A model generated the notes under the pieces. That model saw only the letters and a list, made by a program, of their open reading frames with translations. It did no database searches and was not told the DNA's origin. Position numbers and translations under genes: made by a program. Positions 30,093 to 39,299 of a DNA stretch of 64,000 nucleotides are shown here, one piece after another. This DNA comes from Candidatus Nitrospira nitrificans (GTDB lineage Bacteria > Nitrospirota > Nitrospiria > Nitrospirales > Nitrospiraceae): the NCBI RefSeq assembly GCF_001458775.1, contig NZ_CZPZ01000002.1, forward strand, positions 1-64,000. Reading direction: 5' to 3'. Within the stretch, counting starts at the first letter, position 1. Each line of letters begins with the position of its first letter.

Positions 30093-30719
30093 GTGGCAAA
30101 GTATCGTGGTCCAGTCTGTCGGTTGTGTCGGCGAGAAGGGGAGAAGCTTTTTCTCAAAGGCACGCGCTGTATGACGGAAAAATGTGCGATCGAACGCAGA
30201 AGTTATCCGCCTGGTCAACATGGACAGGGGCGACAGCGAACCTCTGACTATAGTCTCCAGTTGCGGGAAAAACAAAAACTGCGTCGCATCTATGGACTTC
30301 AGGAATGTCAATTCCGTGGCGTCTTCGAACGCGCTGAACGACAGACCGGCGTCACGGGCGATGCTCTGTTGCGGTTGCTGGAATGCCGCCTGGACAATGT
30401 CGCGTATCGCTTGGGGTTCGGTGCTTCGCGCAAGCAAGCCCGCCAAATGGTGAGCCATGGTCATTTCACGATCAACGGCAAGAAGATCACCGTGGCTGGG
30501 GCGCTGGTGAAGCCTGGAGATGTGATCGAGATTCGCGAGCGGAGTCGTGACTTGGCCGCGTTTCAGGCGGCTTTGGAATCGGTTGATAGTCGAGGTATTC
30601 CTGATTGGCTGGAGCTTGACAAGGGCGCATTCAAAGGCACGGTGCGCACCTTGCCGGCCAAGGAACAGATCGCATTGCCAGTTAATGAACAGATGGTCGT
30701 GGAATTGTATTCACGATAG
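30093..30719 (+). CDS. rpsD: 30S ribosomal protein S4
   Basis: 208-residue S4, the 16S 5'-domain assembly starter. The N-terminal zinc site CRLCRREGEKLFLKGTRC...C is of the C+ type. The S4 RNA-binding domain has ARQMVSHGHFTINGKKITV. The start is GTG at 30093 after GAGGAGGAAG. Confidence 0.97.
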   Translation: MAKYRGPVCRLCRREGEKLFLKGTRCMTEKCAIERRSYPPGQHGQGRQRTSDYSLQLREKQKLRRIYGLQECQFRGVFERAERQTGVTGDALLRLLECRLDNVAYRLGFGASRKQARQMVSHGHFTINGKKITVAGALVKPGDVIEIRERSRDLAAFQAALESVDSRGIPDWLELDKGAFKGTVRTLPAKEQIALPVNEQMVVELYSR

Positions 30720-30800
30720 TCCGCCGGTCTGCGGTGCGGTCTTTGGACATCGGCGTTATCCGCTCATGTCTTAGTCACTCGATGGTATGGAGGGTGGGTC

Positions 30801-31805
30801 ATGATTAAAGCGATGAAAGACTTTCAGATCCCAATGCGGGTGGAAGTCGATAAGGATGCACATTCTCCCACGTTTGGACGGTTCACCACGGAAGCATTTG
30901 AGCGGGGGTTTGGCACCACGATCGGGAATGCCCTCCGTCGTATTTTGTTGTCCTCGCTCACAGGGGCTGCGGTTACAACCGTGAAGATTGAGGGAGTCGT
31001 GCACGAGTTTTCGACGATTTCTGGTGTGACGGAAGATGTCACAGCAATCATTTTGAATATCAAGAGTCTGCGTCTGGCGCTCCACACAGATAAACCGAAG
31101 ACCATACGGTTGAAAAAGAAGGGGCCCGGAGAAGCCAAGGGGATAGACATTCTTCACGATGGCGATGTAACGATTCTAACCCCAGATTTGCATATTGCCA
31201 CTCTCGACAAAGATGCCACCCTGGACATTGAGATGACGGTGAAACATGGCCGCGGGTATGTGCCGGCCGAGCGGAACAAAGAAGAAGGATTGCCGATCGG
31301 GGTGATTGCCATCGACTCCATCTTTTCTCCGATCAGGCGAGTGAATTTCCATGTTGAGAATGCCCGGGTCGGCCGTATGACCGACTACGACAAACTGACG
31401 ATGGAAATCTGGACAGACGGCACCATCAGCCCTCGTGACGCCCTCTCTACCGGAGCCGGAATTTTGCGCGAACATCTGGATATTTTCATCCACCCAGAAG
31501 AGCGCAACGAAGGAAAGAGCGAAGTGGGCTCCGAGGACTCTCAGCGGGAAGTGAACAAGAATCTCTCTCGTAGCGTGAACGAGTTGGAGTTGTCCGTTCG
31601 CGCGGCTAATTGCCTGAAGAACGCGAATATCAAAACGATCGCCGATCTTGTGCAAAAGTCTGAAGGGGAGATGCTCAGGACAAAGAACTTCGGAAAAAAA
31701 TCTCTCAACGAGATTAAAGAAATTCTTACTGAGATGGGGCTTTCGTTAGGAATAAAGGTCGAGGCGGCGTCTTCCCCATACAATGGAAGCCCGAAATCTG
31801 AATGA
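30801..31805 (+). CDS. rpoA: DNA-directed RNA polymerase subunit alpha
   Basis: 334-residue alpha subunit. The N-terminal assembly domain contains [18 protein letters not shown]-like sequence ([20 protein letters not shown]) and the C-terminal domain has the two-helix signature [20 protein letters not shown] and [14 protein letters not shown]. The ATG at 30801 follows GGAGGGTGGG. It lies between rpsD and rplQ as usual. Confidence 0.98.
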   Translation: MIKAMKDFQIPMRVEVDKDAHSPTFGRFTTEAFERGFGTTIGNALRRILLSSLTGAAVTTVKIEGVVHEFSTISGVTEDVTAIILNIKSLRLALHTDKPKTIRLKKKGPGEAKGIDILHDGDVTILTPDLHIATLDKDATLDIEMTVKHGRGYVPAERNKEEGLPIGVIAIDSIFSPIRRVNFHVENARVGRMTDYDKLTMEIWTDGTISPRDALSTGAGILREHLDIFIHPEERNEGKSEVGSEDSQREVNKNLSRSVNELELSVRAANCLKNANIKTIADLVQKSEGEMLRTKNFGKKSLNEIKEILTEMGLSLGIKVEAASSPYNGSPKSE

Positions 31806-31829
31806 TGCTTTCAAAACAAGAGGACTACC

Positions 31830-32261
31830 GTGCGACATAGAAAAAAAGGACGACAACTTGGACGACAGACGAAGCATCGGGGCGCGTTGTTTCGAAATCT
31901 AGTGACCTCGTTGTTAGACCAAGAGCGCATCGAGACGACAGGAGCCAAGGCTAAGGAGATACGAGGGTTTACCGACCGCATGATCACTCTTGGTAAGGAA
32001 GGTACGCTCCCTGCGCGTCGGCGCGCCTTAGCCTTTATCCGCAGCAAGGCCGTTGTGTCTAAGTTGTTCAGCGATGTGGCGACACGATTCAAAGATCGAC
32101 CAGGAGGATACACCAGGATCGTCAAAACTCGCCGCCGGATCGGCGATGCCGCTGAAATGGTGGCCATCGAATTGGTTTCTCGTCAGGAATCAGCCACGAA
32201 GAAAAAATCAGAGGCGCGCTCTGCGCAGTCAACACCCGCTGAAGCTGGACCTTCGGCATAG
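31830..32261 (+). CDS. rplQ: 50S ribosomal protein L17
   Basis: 143-residue L17. It starts at GTG 31830 ([20 protein letters not shown]) and has [21 protein letters not shown] charged 25-residue tail follows the usual end. It is the last gene of the ribosomal block and is followed by a strong terminator. Confidence 0.96.
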   Translation: MRHRKKGRQLGRQTKHRGALFRNLVTSLLDQERIETTGAKAKEIRGFTDRMITLGKEGTLPARRRALAFIRSKAVVSKLFSDVATRFKDRPGGYTRIVKTRRRIGDAAEMVAIELVSRQESATKKKSEARSAQSTPAEAGPSA

Positions 32262-32299
32262 TTTTATCACACGTATACATAGTGAGCTTTCAGTCCGGA

Positions 32300-32332
32300 G
32301 ACTCCCATGTGTCACCACATGGGAGTCTTTTT
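32300..32332 (+). terminator. Rho-independent terminator after rplQ
   Basis: A perfect 12-bp stem (GACTCCCATGTG at 32300-32311 with CACATGGGAGTC at 32316-32327), a 4-base loop TCAC, then TTTTT. It lies 38 bases after the rplQ stop and closes the 32-kb ribosomal super-cluster. Confidence 0.93.
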
Positions 32333-32354
32333 GTTTCCAGTTCCCTGGAGGACG

Positions 32355-32383
32355 TTTACTTGCCGGGCTATGCATGCTACGAT
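32355..32383 (+). promoter_or_regulatory. Possible sigma-70 promoter for the lptC operon
   Basis: TTTACT at 32355-32360, a 17-base spacer and TACGAT at 32378-32383, about 47 bases before the lptC start and just after the rplQ terminator. Each hexamer matches the consensus at four of six positions, so this is only a candidate. Confidence 0.35.
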
Positions 32384-32429
32384 CGTGCCAGGTGTCGCGA
32401 TGAACTTGGCATGGGGAAAGTTCTAGAGC

Positions 32430-33002
32430 ATGTGGGAGCTTCTAGCGAGACGGGCTCTTCTCACGTTGAGTGTGTTGTTAGCGGCATTTCTCGGCTATCT
32501 TCTCTTCAGAAACGGCGATTCGGCTCAGAATGGCCGCCCCATCCCGCCAGAGTCGATTGAACAAGCAGATGCCAAGATTCTGGAGTTTGTCTTTACTCAA
32601 TCGAAAGGGGATGTGGTTCAGTGGCAGGTGCAGGCGAAACAGGCTCGACTATTTGAACAAGAGAAGCGTGCGGTATTGCGTGACGTCGCTCTTACCTTCT
32701 ACAGCACGGGAGGAGATGAAGTGATCGTGCATGGGGATGAGGGAACGCTGGACACCGCCACTAAGAATTTCAGATTGGCAAATCACCAAACACCCATTGT
32801 TGTGGAAACGACGAGCGGCTATACGATTTATACCAATCACTTGGTCTGGACGGACCAGACACGAGAAATTCGGACTCAGGATCCTGTCCGAATCGTGGGG
32901 CATGGGTTGGAAGTGAAGGGACAAGGACTGCTCGGGCGAATGGAATCCGAAGAATTTGAGGTTTTACAGGATGTGCATGTGGATCTGGCTCCTTCTTCTT
33001 AG
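32430..33002 (+). CDS. lptC: LPS export periplasmic protein LptC
   Basis: 190-residue bitopic protein that passes lipopolysaccharide from LptBFG to LptA. An N-terminal membrane anchor (about residues 7-26, ALLTLSVLLAAFLGYLLF) is followed by a beta-jellyroll domain with DAKILEFVFTQSKGDVVQWQ and the repeat-like GTLDTATKNFRLANHQTP. Function is assigned from domain style and from lptA and lptB directly downstream. Its 3' end overlaps the lptA start. Confidence 0.9.
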   Translation: MWELLARRALLTLSVLLAAFLGYLLFRNGDSAQNGRPIPPESIEQADAKILEFVFTQSKGDVVQWQVQAKQARLFEQEKRAVLRDVALTFYSTGGDEVIVHGDEGTLDTATKNFRLANHQTPIVVETTSGYTIYTNHLVWTDQTREIRTQDPVRIVGHGLEVKGQGLLGRMESEEFEVLQDVHVDLAPSS

Positions 33003-33582
33003 TGCCCTCTGTATCGGATCCACGTCGGCAGCTCCCTCAACTGAATCTGTCAAGCAGACGAGGAGTGCGGAGGCTTCGAGTGTTTCAACCACCATTACCT
33101 CCAAGAAAATGACCGTACGGAATCAAGACAGCCAAGCTATTTTTGAAGATACGGTTGTCCTGACCCGCGGACCGCTCATTGTTCACTCGGATAAGATGGT
33201 TGTGCTGTTTACATCGCGGAATCGCGAGATCTCGCTGCCATCGGAAACCGGAGCGAACCACCAGGAATCCGTTCGAAATTCCTCGGCTCGCAAAGAACAC
33301 AGCCCGGTGTCACCCATGTCCAATCGCTCCATCCAACGTATCGAAGCGACGGGAGACCCCCACCGTGTCAAGATCGAGTACGAGAACGGCAACGCCACGT
33401 GCCACAAAGCCGTGTATTTCGTTGACGGAGAGAAGATCGTGTTGACAGGCGATCCCGTCGCGTGGGAAAGGGGCACGCGTGTCAGCGGCAAACAAATTAC
33501 CATTTTCATGGCCGAAGAACGGAGTGTGGTGGAAGGCGGTTCACATGTTCGCATCGAAGGCGAGGAGCCGAGCCAGCCATGA
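32971..33582 (+). CDS. lptA: LPS bridge protein LptA
   Basis: 203-residue periplasmic OstA-fold protein forming the LPS bridge to the outer membrane. The start ATG at 32971 (MCMWIWLLLLSALCIGSTSA) lies inside the lptC end, with GAGG 8 bases upstream; a second ATG is at 32977. A signal peptide of about 20 residues is visible. The strands ITSKKMTVRNQDSQAIFEDT, RIEATGDPHRVKIEYENG and SGKQITIFMAEERSVVEGG are typical of the fold. Its stop overlaps the lptB start. Confidence 0.9.
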   Translation: MCMWIWLLLLSALCIGSTSAAPSTESVKQTRSAEASSVSTTITSKKMTVRNQDSQAIFEDTVVLTRGPLIVHSDKMVVLFTSRNREISLPSETGANHQESVRNSSARKEHSPVSPMSNRSIQRIEATGDPHRVKIEYENGNATCHKAVYFVDGEKIVLTGDPVAWERGTRVSGKQITIFMAEERSVVEGGSHVRIEGEEPSQP

Positions 33583-34361
33583 CCACGACGGTTCCCGCCG
33601 AGTCAGATGCCCGAGTCGATCCCATTGCGGCAGGTCAGGGGCATTGTCTGCGTGCAACTGGATTGGTCAAAAGTTTTCGGGGGCGCAAAGTCGTCAAGGG
33701 CGTCGCCGTTGAAGTCTATGCCGGTGAGGTGGTCGGGCTTCTCGGTCCGAATGGAGCAGGCAAGACCACAATCTTCGACATGATGGTTGGGTTGTGTCCG
33801 CCGGATGAAGGAGAGATCACCTTCATCGGAGAATCCGTGACCAACTTGCCGATGTATAAGCGCGCACGGCGGGGTATGGGTTACCTTCCCCAGGAGTCCT
33901 CGGTTTTCCGACGACTCTCGGTTGAACATAATGTCTTGGCGATTCTTGAAATGCTAGGATATGCTCGTAAAGAGCGCAGTCAGCGGGTGGAGGCTTTGCT
34001 CAAGGAGTTAGATCTTATTCATATACGAAAGAGTATGGCCTATGCTCTCTCAGGAGGAGAACGTCGGCGCTTAGAAATCACGCGTGCGCTGGCGGCCACA
34101 CCGTCGTTCATGCTGTTGGATGAACCGTTTGCAGGGATCGATCCGATAGCCGTCGCGGATATTCAGCAGATCATCACGCGACTGAAACATAAAGGGATAG
34201 GCATATTGATTACCGATCATAATGTGCAGGAGACGCTTTCAATCGTTGATCGTGCCTATATCATCAATGAAGGGTTGATCTTAGAGGCGGGGTCGCCTGA
34301 GGCTATTGTGCAGAGTCCGACGGCTCGGGCCGTTTATCTTGGGGAGCAGTTCAAGCTATAG
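33579..34361 (+). CDS. lptB: LPS export ABC transporter ATPase LptB
   Basis: 260-residue cytoplasmic ATPase powering LPS extraction with LptFG, which are not in this window. Walker A GPNGAGKTT, signature LSGGERRRLEI, Walker B FMLLDEPFAGID and the LptB-type GYLPQESSVFRRLSVEHNV are present. The ATG at 33579 overlaps the lptA TGA. A 20-residue N-terminal extension precedes the usual start. It lies 17 bp before rpoN. Confidence 0.95.
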   Translation: MTTTVPAESDARVDPIAAGQGHCLRATGLVKSFRGRKVVKGVAVEVYAGEVVGLLGPNGAGKTTIFDMMVGLCPPDEGEITFIGESVTNLPMYKRARRGMGYLPQESSVFRRLSVEHNVLAILEMLGYARKERSQRVEALLKELDLIHIRKSMAYALSGGERRRLEITRALAATPSFMLLDEPFAGIDPIAVADIQQIITRLKHKGIGILITDHNVQETLSIVDRAYIINEGLILEAGSPEAIVQSPTARAVYLGEQFKL

Positions 34362-34378
34362 AGGAGCAGTAGGCATCG

Positions 34379-35887
34379 ATGAAACTCCGCCTGGTTCCAC
34401 AACTCAGCCAAAAACTCATCATGACGCCTCAATTGCAGCAAGCGATTAAGCTGCTGCAGTTGTCTCGACTGGAGCTTCAGCAGAGCCTCACGCAACATCT
34501 CTTGGAAAACCCTTTGTTGGATGAGATCCAATCCGATGTCGACGAAGCCGAGTCCTTGGTCAACGAAGAAAAGGTCGAAGATCAACCTGCAGTGGACGGA
34601 CAGGAGCGGTCGGACGTAGCGGTGGAGACACGCGAAGAGCAAGGATCGCCGGAGGAGTTTTCCGCTTCGGGGTGGGAAGACTATTTCGGCAGGGATCACC
34701 GAAGCGGCGAGTCGGAATATTCCTCGGCACAAGATGAATTCCCGTCGTACGAGCAAACAGTCGCAAAAGCGACGTCGCTTGAGGAACACCTCCTCTGGCA
34801 ATTGTCCTTGTCAGGGCTCGGTGATCGAGAAAAAGAACTCGGTCGCTTGATCATCGGCAATCTCGATGATGATGGCTATCTTCGTATTTCCATGGCTGAG
34901 GTGGTGGCCGGGAGTGATTTTGCCGAGTCCGAAGTCGAATCTGTGCTTAAAGACATTCAAACCTTCGATCCGACCGGTGTCGGTGCACGGGATCTTCCCG
35001 AATGCCTTCTGCTGCAACTCGGACATCTAGGTCGAAATCTCTTTGGATCCCTTGGGTCGCCACCCGGAGCATTGAAGGGATCAGTGATTGAAAACATCGT
35101 GTCGCACCATTTGAAAGATCTCGAAAAAAAACAGTATGCGAAGGTCGCCAAGGCCTTGAATGTCACGGTCGAGGAGGTCTTTCAGGCCACGAAAATTATC
35201 GGGGAACTTGAGCCAAAACCGGGAAGGCCGTTCTCCAATACCCAGAACTATGTGATTGTGCCTGATGTCTTTGTGGTCAAGAATGAAGGGGAGTGGGTGG
35301 TGCTGTTAAACGACGATGGACTCCCGCGCATGAGGATCAGCCCTTATTATAAACAGCTTATTTCTTCCGGACAGAGCGGCACCTCTGAAACCAAAGCGTA
35401 TATGGATGAAAAGCTGCGGGCCGCTCAGTGGATTATTCGAAGCATCGAGCAGCGCAATCGGACCATCGTGAAAGTGGTATCCAGCATCGTCAAGTTTCAG
35501 GAGCAATTTTTCGACCATGGTGTCCAATATCTCAAGCCCTTGGTGCTTAAGCAAGTGGCTGAGGATATCGGGATGCATGAATCCACGATAAGCCGTGTGA
35601 CGGCCAATAAATACATGTATTGCCAGCAAGGCATGTTGGAGCTTAAGTTTTTCTTCAACGCAGGGCTTCAACGAACTGATGAGCCGTCAGGCATGCATTC
35701 CTCCGTTTCCGTCCGGGATATGATTAAGATCATGGTGGCTGAAGAAGATGCAAAACGCCCGTTGAAAGACGAGGAAATTGCAGCCCGACTTCACAAACAG
35801 GGAGTACTGATCGCGCGGAGGACTGTGGCGAAATATCGAGCCGAGCTGAATATCTCGTCCGCCAGTCAACGTAAGCGATTTTTTTGA
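34379..35887 (+). CDS. rpoN: RNA polymerase sigma-54 factor
   Basis: 502-residue sigma-54. Region I (MKLRLVPQLSQKLIMTPQLQ...) is glutamine-rich and binds activators. An acidic region II (about 50-130) follows. The core and DNA-binding part ends with the RpoN box ARRTVAKYRAEL. The lptB-rpoN-hpf order is common in Gram-negative bacteria. Sigma-54 here would serve activator-dependent promoters such as nitrogen and pilus genes. Confidence 0.97.
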   Translation: MKLRLVPQLSQKLIMTPQLQQAIKLLQLSRLELQQSLTQHLLENPLLDEIQSDVDEAESLVNEEKVEDQPAVDGQERSDVAVETREEQGSPEEFSASGWEDYFGRDHRSGESEYSSAQDEFPSYEQTVAKATSLEEHLLWQLSLSGLGDREKELGRLIIGNLDDDGYLRISMAEVVAGSDFAESEVESVLKDIQTFDPTGVGARDLPECLLLQLGHLGRNLFGSLGSPPGALKGSVIENIVSHHLKDLEKKQYAKVAKALNVTVEEVFQATKIIGELEPKPGRPFSNTQNYVIVPDVFVVKNEGEWVVLLNDDGLPRMRISPYYKQLISSGQSGTSETKAYMDEKLRAAQWIIRSIEQRNRTIVKVVSSIVKFQEQFFDHGVQYLKPLVLKQVAEDIGMHESTISRVTANKYMYCQQGMLELKFFFNAGLQRTDEPSGMHSSVSVRDMIKIMVAEEDAKRPLKDEEIAARLHKQGVLIARRTVAKYRAELNISSASQRKRFF

Positions 35888-35931
35888 TTGCCGTTGCTTT
35901 GCATCCGGCCGAATCCAAATGGGAGGTGGGC

Positions 35932-36243
35932 ATGAAGCTACGAATTACAGGGCGCCACATGGACATCACACCCGCGCTGAGAAGTTATGTCGAGAATCGA
36001 TTCGGTCGGTTGGATCGATACGGATTGAAGGTCGGATCGCTGCAAGTGGTACTGGGAGTGGAGAAGCTACAGCACAAGGCCGAGGTTACCGGCGCGGTCA
36101 GCGGCAAACGAGTGCAAGCCAAGACATCGACGACTGAGATGTATGCGACTATTGATGCCCTTGTCGATCGTGTCGATGCGCAGTTTCGAAAATGGAAGGA
36201 GCGCCTTGTCGATCATAAGCCGATCCAACCGAAGGGACTGTGA
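35932..36243 (+). CDS. hpf: Ribosome hibernation promoting factor (short form)
   Basis: 103-residue HPF/YfiA-family protein that silences ribosomes by blocking the decoding centre. The ATG at 35932 (MKLRITGRHMDITPALRSYV) follows GGGAGGTGGG. It lacks the C-terminal dimerisation domain of long HPF. It lies 44 bp after rpoN, a frequent arrangement. Confidence 0.93.
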   Translation: MKLRITGRHMDITPALRSYVENRFGRLDRYGLKVGSLQVVLGVEKLQHKAEVTGAVSGKRVQAKTSTTEMYATIDALVDRVDAQFRKWKERLVDHKPIQPKGL

Positions 36244-36409
36244 TCGTGTTTCCCGTATAAGCTTCTCGTGAGACCCTGTGCCCTCTCCTTGGCGCACGCC
36301 ATGCGCTGGCGCGGCATACGCGTTCCATATCGCTGAATCGCGCGTGAGGCTGACTGTGAATTCCACGTAGGAATATTTCAGGTATGCCGTTCGAGGCACA
36401 TACGACCCC

Positions 36410-37276
36410 ATGGCCCGGCTGAATCTCGTCATTATTAGTGGCTTGTCCGGCTCTGGTAAGACCTACGCCCTCAAAGCCTTTGAGGATGCCGGATATTTCT
36501 GCATCGATAACCTTCCCCCGGCCCTGCTTCCGACGTTTGTCGATCTCTGCAATCAACAGCAAAACGAAATTACCAATGTTGCGCTTGGAATTGACATTAG
36601 AGAGCGCGCGTTCTTTTCGGACTTCGTCGGGATCTTAGAGCGAGTGAAAGCGCTAGGCCATGCCGTTCATATGCTTTTTCTTGAGGCTCGTGAGGAGGTA
36701 TTGATCAGGCGCTTTTCAGAGTCTCGGCGTCCTCACCCACTGTTACCTCATCTTCCGGTCTTGGATGGAATTCGATTTGAAAAAGAGCGTGTGGCGGAAC
36801 TCCGATCCCGGGCCGATCGAATCATCGACACGTCCGATCTGACGGTCCATGAGCTCGGTGAATTGCTTGCCAAGCAGGTTCGACGGGAGTCATCGGATCG
36901 ACGACTGACGATCTCACTGATGACCTTCGGGTATAAGTTCGGGGTGCCGTACGATATCGATTTGTTGTTTGACGTGCGATTCCTCAAGAACCCATTTTTC
37001 GTGCCTGAACTGAAACCCCTTACCGGCGACGATCCGCTGGCCCGCGCCTTCGTGCTGACCGACCCTGATGCCATAGCATTCATGCAGCATCTCGAAGATC
37101 TGTTGAAGTTTCTCTTGCCGTTATTCCAGCGCGAGCGGCGTAGTTATCTGACCATCGGTATCGGCTGTACCGGCGGACGGCATCGGTCGGTTGCGGTTGC
37201 CGGACGTCTCAGAGAAAGCCTCGCCGCCCTGGGATATGAAGTTTGCCTCAAGCACCGAGATATCGACAAAGCGTAG
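36410..37276 (+). CDS. rapZ: RNase adapter protein RapZ
   Basis: 288-residue RapZ/YvcJ. The P-loop GLSGSGKTYAL is at the N-terminus and the C-terminal domain has LMTFGYKFGVP and GCTGGRHRSVAVA. In E. coli it senses glucosamine-6-phosphate and steers small-RNA decay. Its neighbours rpoN and hpf are the usual ones, but ptsN, often between hpf and rapZ, is absent and replaced by a 166-bp spacer. Confidence 0.95.
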   Translation: MARLNLVIISGLSGSGKTYALKAFEDAGYFCIDNLPPALLPTFVDLCNQQQNEITNVALGIDIRERAFFSDFVGILERVKALGHAVHMLFLEAREEVLIRRFSESRRPHPLLPHLPVLDGIRFEKERVAELRSRADRIIDTSDLTVHELGELLAKQVRRESSDRRLTISLMTFGYKFGVPYDIDLLFDVRFLKNPFFVPELKPLTGDDPLARAFVLTDPDAIAFMQHLEDLLKFLLPLFQRERRSYLTIGIGCTGGRHRSVAVAGRLRESLAALGYEVCLKHRDIDKA

Positions 37277-37336
37277 CGTGCCCTCTGACTAACCACGCCG
37301 TGTTCCTGCCGTGCTCGTAGCTTCCTTGCCGCTTCC

Positions 37337-37364
37337 TTGACAGGTCGAGCATATTGACTATACT
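37337..37364 (+). promoter_or_regulatory. Strong sigma-70 promoter upstream of the MerR-like gene
   Basis: TTGACA at 37337-37342, a 16-base spacer and TATACT at 37359-37364. The expected transcript start (near 37371) is only about 8 bases before the ATG at 37379. The mRNA may therefore be nearly leaderless, or translation may start later at GTG 37412. Confidence 0.75.
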
Positions 37365-37378
37365 TAATCATGTGAATA

Positions 37379-37624
37379 ATGAAAGGTATCAAAATTAGTA
37401 TAAATACTCACGTGAAAAATCCTAAATATTCATCAAGTAATGCAGGGTTCAAGGCTTATCAAGTCTGCGACTTGTTCGATATTTCCAAGGCGACGCTCTT
37501 TCGATGGGAACGGGAGGGCGTCATTACCGAACCTGCTCGAGATTGGAGGAACTGGAGGCTGTATACGAGAAAGAATGTGGATGAAATCGCGAAAGTTATT
37601 CGCGCCAGAAAGGCTGTCGTGTAA
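37379..37624 (+). CDS. Small MerR-type helix-turn-helix regulator
   Basis: 81-residue protein. A MerR-like HTH covers about residues 24-75 (AYQVCDLFDISKATLFRWER, then a winged part with WRLYTRKNVDEIAKVI). No effector domain follows, so it is a minimal DNA-binding protein. The first 20 codons are AT-rich, unlike neighbouring genes, with ATA, AAA and AAT codons. It lies 15 bp before pilM and may be co-transcribed with the pilus genes. The true start could be GTG 37412. The target is unknown. Confidence 0.8.
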   Translation: MKGIKISINTHVKNPKYSSSNAGFKAYQVCDLFDISKATLFRWEREGVITEPARDWRNWRLYTRKNVDEIAKVIRARKAVV

Positions 37625-37639
37625 GGTGGCAGATAACGC

Positions 37640-38746
37640 ATGATGACTTCATTCAAAAAGCTCTTCGAAACCGACATTGTTGGGATGCTGACCCCTCGCC
37701 GGCAGTTGGTGGGGCTCGATATCGGATCCAGTGCGATCAAAGTCGCTCAACTCAAGGAAAGCAAGGGACGGTACTTTCTGCAAAAGTTCGGCGTGAAACC
37801 GCTTGAGCCGGAAGTGATTGTGGACGGGACGGTTATGGATGAAGGGCGTGTCGTTTCGGCGATTCAGGAATTGTTTGAGGAAGTCAACGTCAAGAACAAG
37901 CAGGTGGCCATCTCGATTTCAGGGCATGCTGTTATCGTGAAGAAGATCAGCCTGCCTCCGATGCCGGACGAAGAGCTGGAGGGGCAGGTGAAATTGGCGG
38001 CCGAGCAGTACATTCCCTTCGATATCAACGAAGTGAATATCGACTTTCATGTCTTGTCTTTGGATGCGTCGGAAGATCAGCAAGGGGATATGTCAGTGAT
38101 TCTTGTTGCCGCGAAGAAAGATAAGATTAATGAACTGACCGAGTTGGTGAAGGCTGCCGGACTTGTCCCCATGGTCATGGATGTCGATGCGTTTGCGGTT
38201 GAGAATATGCATGCGATTAATTATCCGATGGCACAGGAGGAAACGACGGCGTTGGTGAATCTCGGCGCGAGCGTAATGAACGTGAACATTATCCGTGCCG
38301 GATCGTCGTTGTTTACGCGAGATATCCCGTTGGGAGGAAATCGGTACACTGAGGCAATTCAACGCGAGATAGGGCTCTCATTTGAAGAGGCTGAAGAGAG
38401 CAAGAAATCTGACCGGGCCGGTGACTCGAACGGTCGATCATTCATCAGCGTCATGGATAGCGTGAATGCGGAAGTGGCATCAGAGATCGCTCGGACAGTC
38501 GACTATTTCAAGACGTCGACCGCCAATGCGGAGCTCAGCCGTGTGCTCGTCTGTGGTGGTGTGGCTCGAGCGAAAGGGCTGATCCAGCAGCTCGGTGATC
38601 GGATGCAGCTGCCCATTGAAATGGCTGATCCATTCGCCGAAATCGATGTGACGGCCTGTGACATGGACCCGAACCTACTTGCGGATTTGGCTCCATCGGC
38701 AGCCGTCAGTGTCGGATTGGCCTTAAGAGCGGTGGGGGATAGATGA
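37640..38746 (+). CDS. pilM: Type IV pilus assembly protein PilM
   Basis: 368-residue actin-like cytoplasmic protein of the pilus alignment complex. It has the ATPase-fold motif GLDIGSSAIKVAQLKESKG and a PilM-type KISLPPMPDEELEGQVKLAA segment. The C-terminal VLVCGGVARAKGL is typical. It binds the N-terminus of PilN in known systems. The stop overlaps the pilN start. Confidence 0.95.
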   Translation: MMTSFKKLFETDIVGMLTPRRQLVGLDIGSSAIKVAQLKESKGRYFLQKFGVKPLEPEVIVDGTVMDEGRVVSAIQELFEEVNVKNKQVAISISGHAVIVKKISLPPMPDEELEGQVKLAAEQYIPFDINEVNIDFHVLSLDASEDQQGDMSVILVAAKKDKINELTELVKAAGLVPMVMDVDAFAVENMHAINYPMAQEETTALVNLGASVMNVNIIRAGSSLFTRDIPLGGNRYTEAIQREIGLSFEEAEESKKSDRAGDSNGRSFISVMDSVNAEVASEIARTVDYFKTSTANAELSRVLVCGGVARAKGLIQQLGDRMQLPIEMADPFAEIDVTACDMDPNLLADLAPSAAVSVGLALRAVGDR

Positions 38747-39297
38747 TTCGGATTAACCTACTCCCGGGCGGGCCAAAGGGCAGGCCGTCCAAACCTCAGT
38801 ATGACGTGCGCGCACAGGGGCTGCTCGGCGTCGGCGTGATTCTGGTCACGCTGGCCGGGTGTTGGTGGTATTCGGCCGCGTTGGACAGCGAACTGGAAGC
38901 TCGGCAGGAGGAAAAGCAAGCAAAAGAAAAGCAAGTAGCTCAGTTGAAGGAACAGGTCAAGCAGGTACAGGATTTTGAGCAACGGAAAAAGCTTCTTGAG
39001 GACAAGAACCGGATCATCGATCAGCTTGAGCAATCCAGAATGGGGCCGGTAAAAGTTCTCGATCACGTGAGTCAGAGTTTAGAGCCGCTCAAAGTATGGC
39101 TTACAAGGCTGGGGGTGGCAGCCGATACTGTTGAGTTGGAAGGGAAAGCCTTAACAAACGACGACGTGGTCGACTTCGTGAATAACCTACGACGGACGGA
39201 TTATTTCACCGGCATCACTCTGCAGGAAAGTAAAGCAGCAGTCGAAAACAAAATTAATTTGTACCAGTTTCGTTTGGCGTTTCGTCTGAAGGGATAG
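38743..39297 (+). CDS. pilN: Type IV pilus assembly protein PilN
   Basis: 184-residue inner-membrane protein. The cytoplasmic N-terminus MIRINLLP is the PilM-binding motif. One membrane span (about 25-45) is followed by a long charged coiled coil (about 46-90) and a ferredoxin-like domain. The ATGA overlap with pilM and 2-bp gap to pilO indicate one operon. Confidence 0.94.
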   Translation: MIRINLLPGGPKGRPSKPQYDVRAQGLLGVGVILVTLAGCWWYSAALDSELEARQEEKQAKEKQVAQLKEQVKQVQDFEQRKKLLEDKNRIIDQLEQSRMGPVKVLDHVSQSLEPLKVWLTRLGVAADTVELEGKALTNDDVVDFVNNLRRTDYFTGITLQESKAAVENKINLYQFRLAFRLKG

Positions 39298-39299
39298 CG

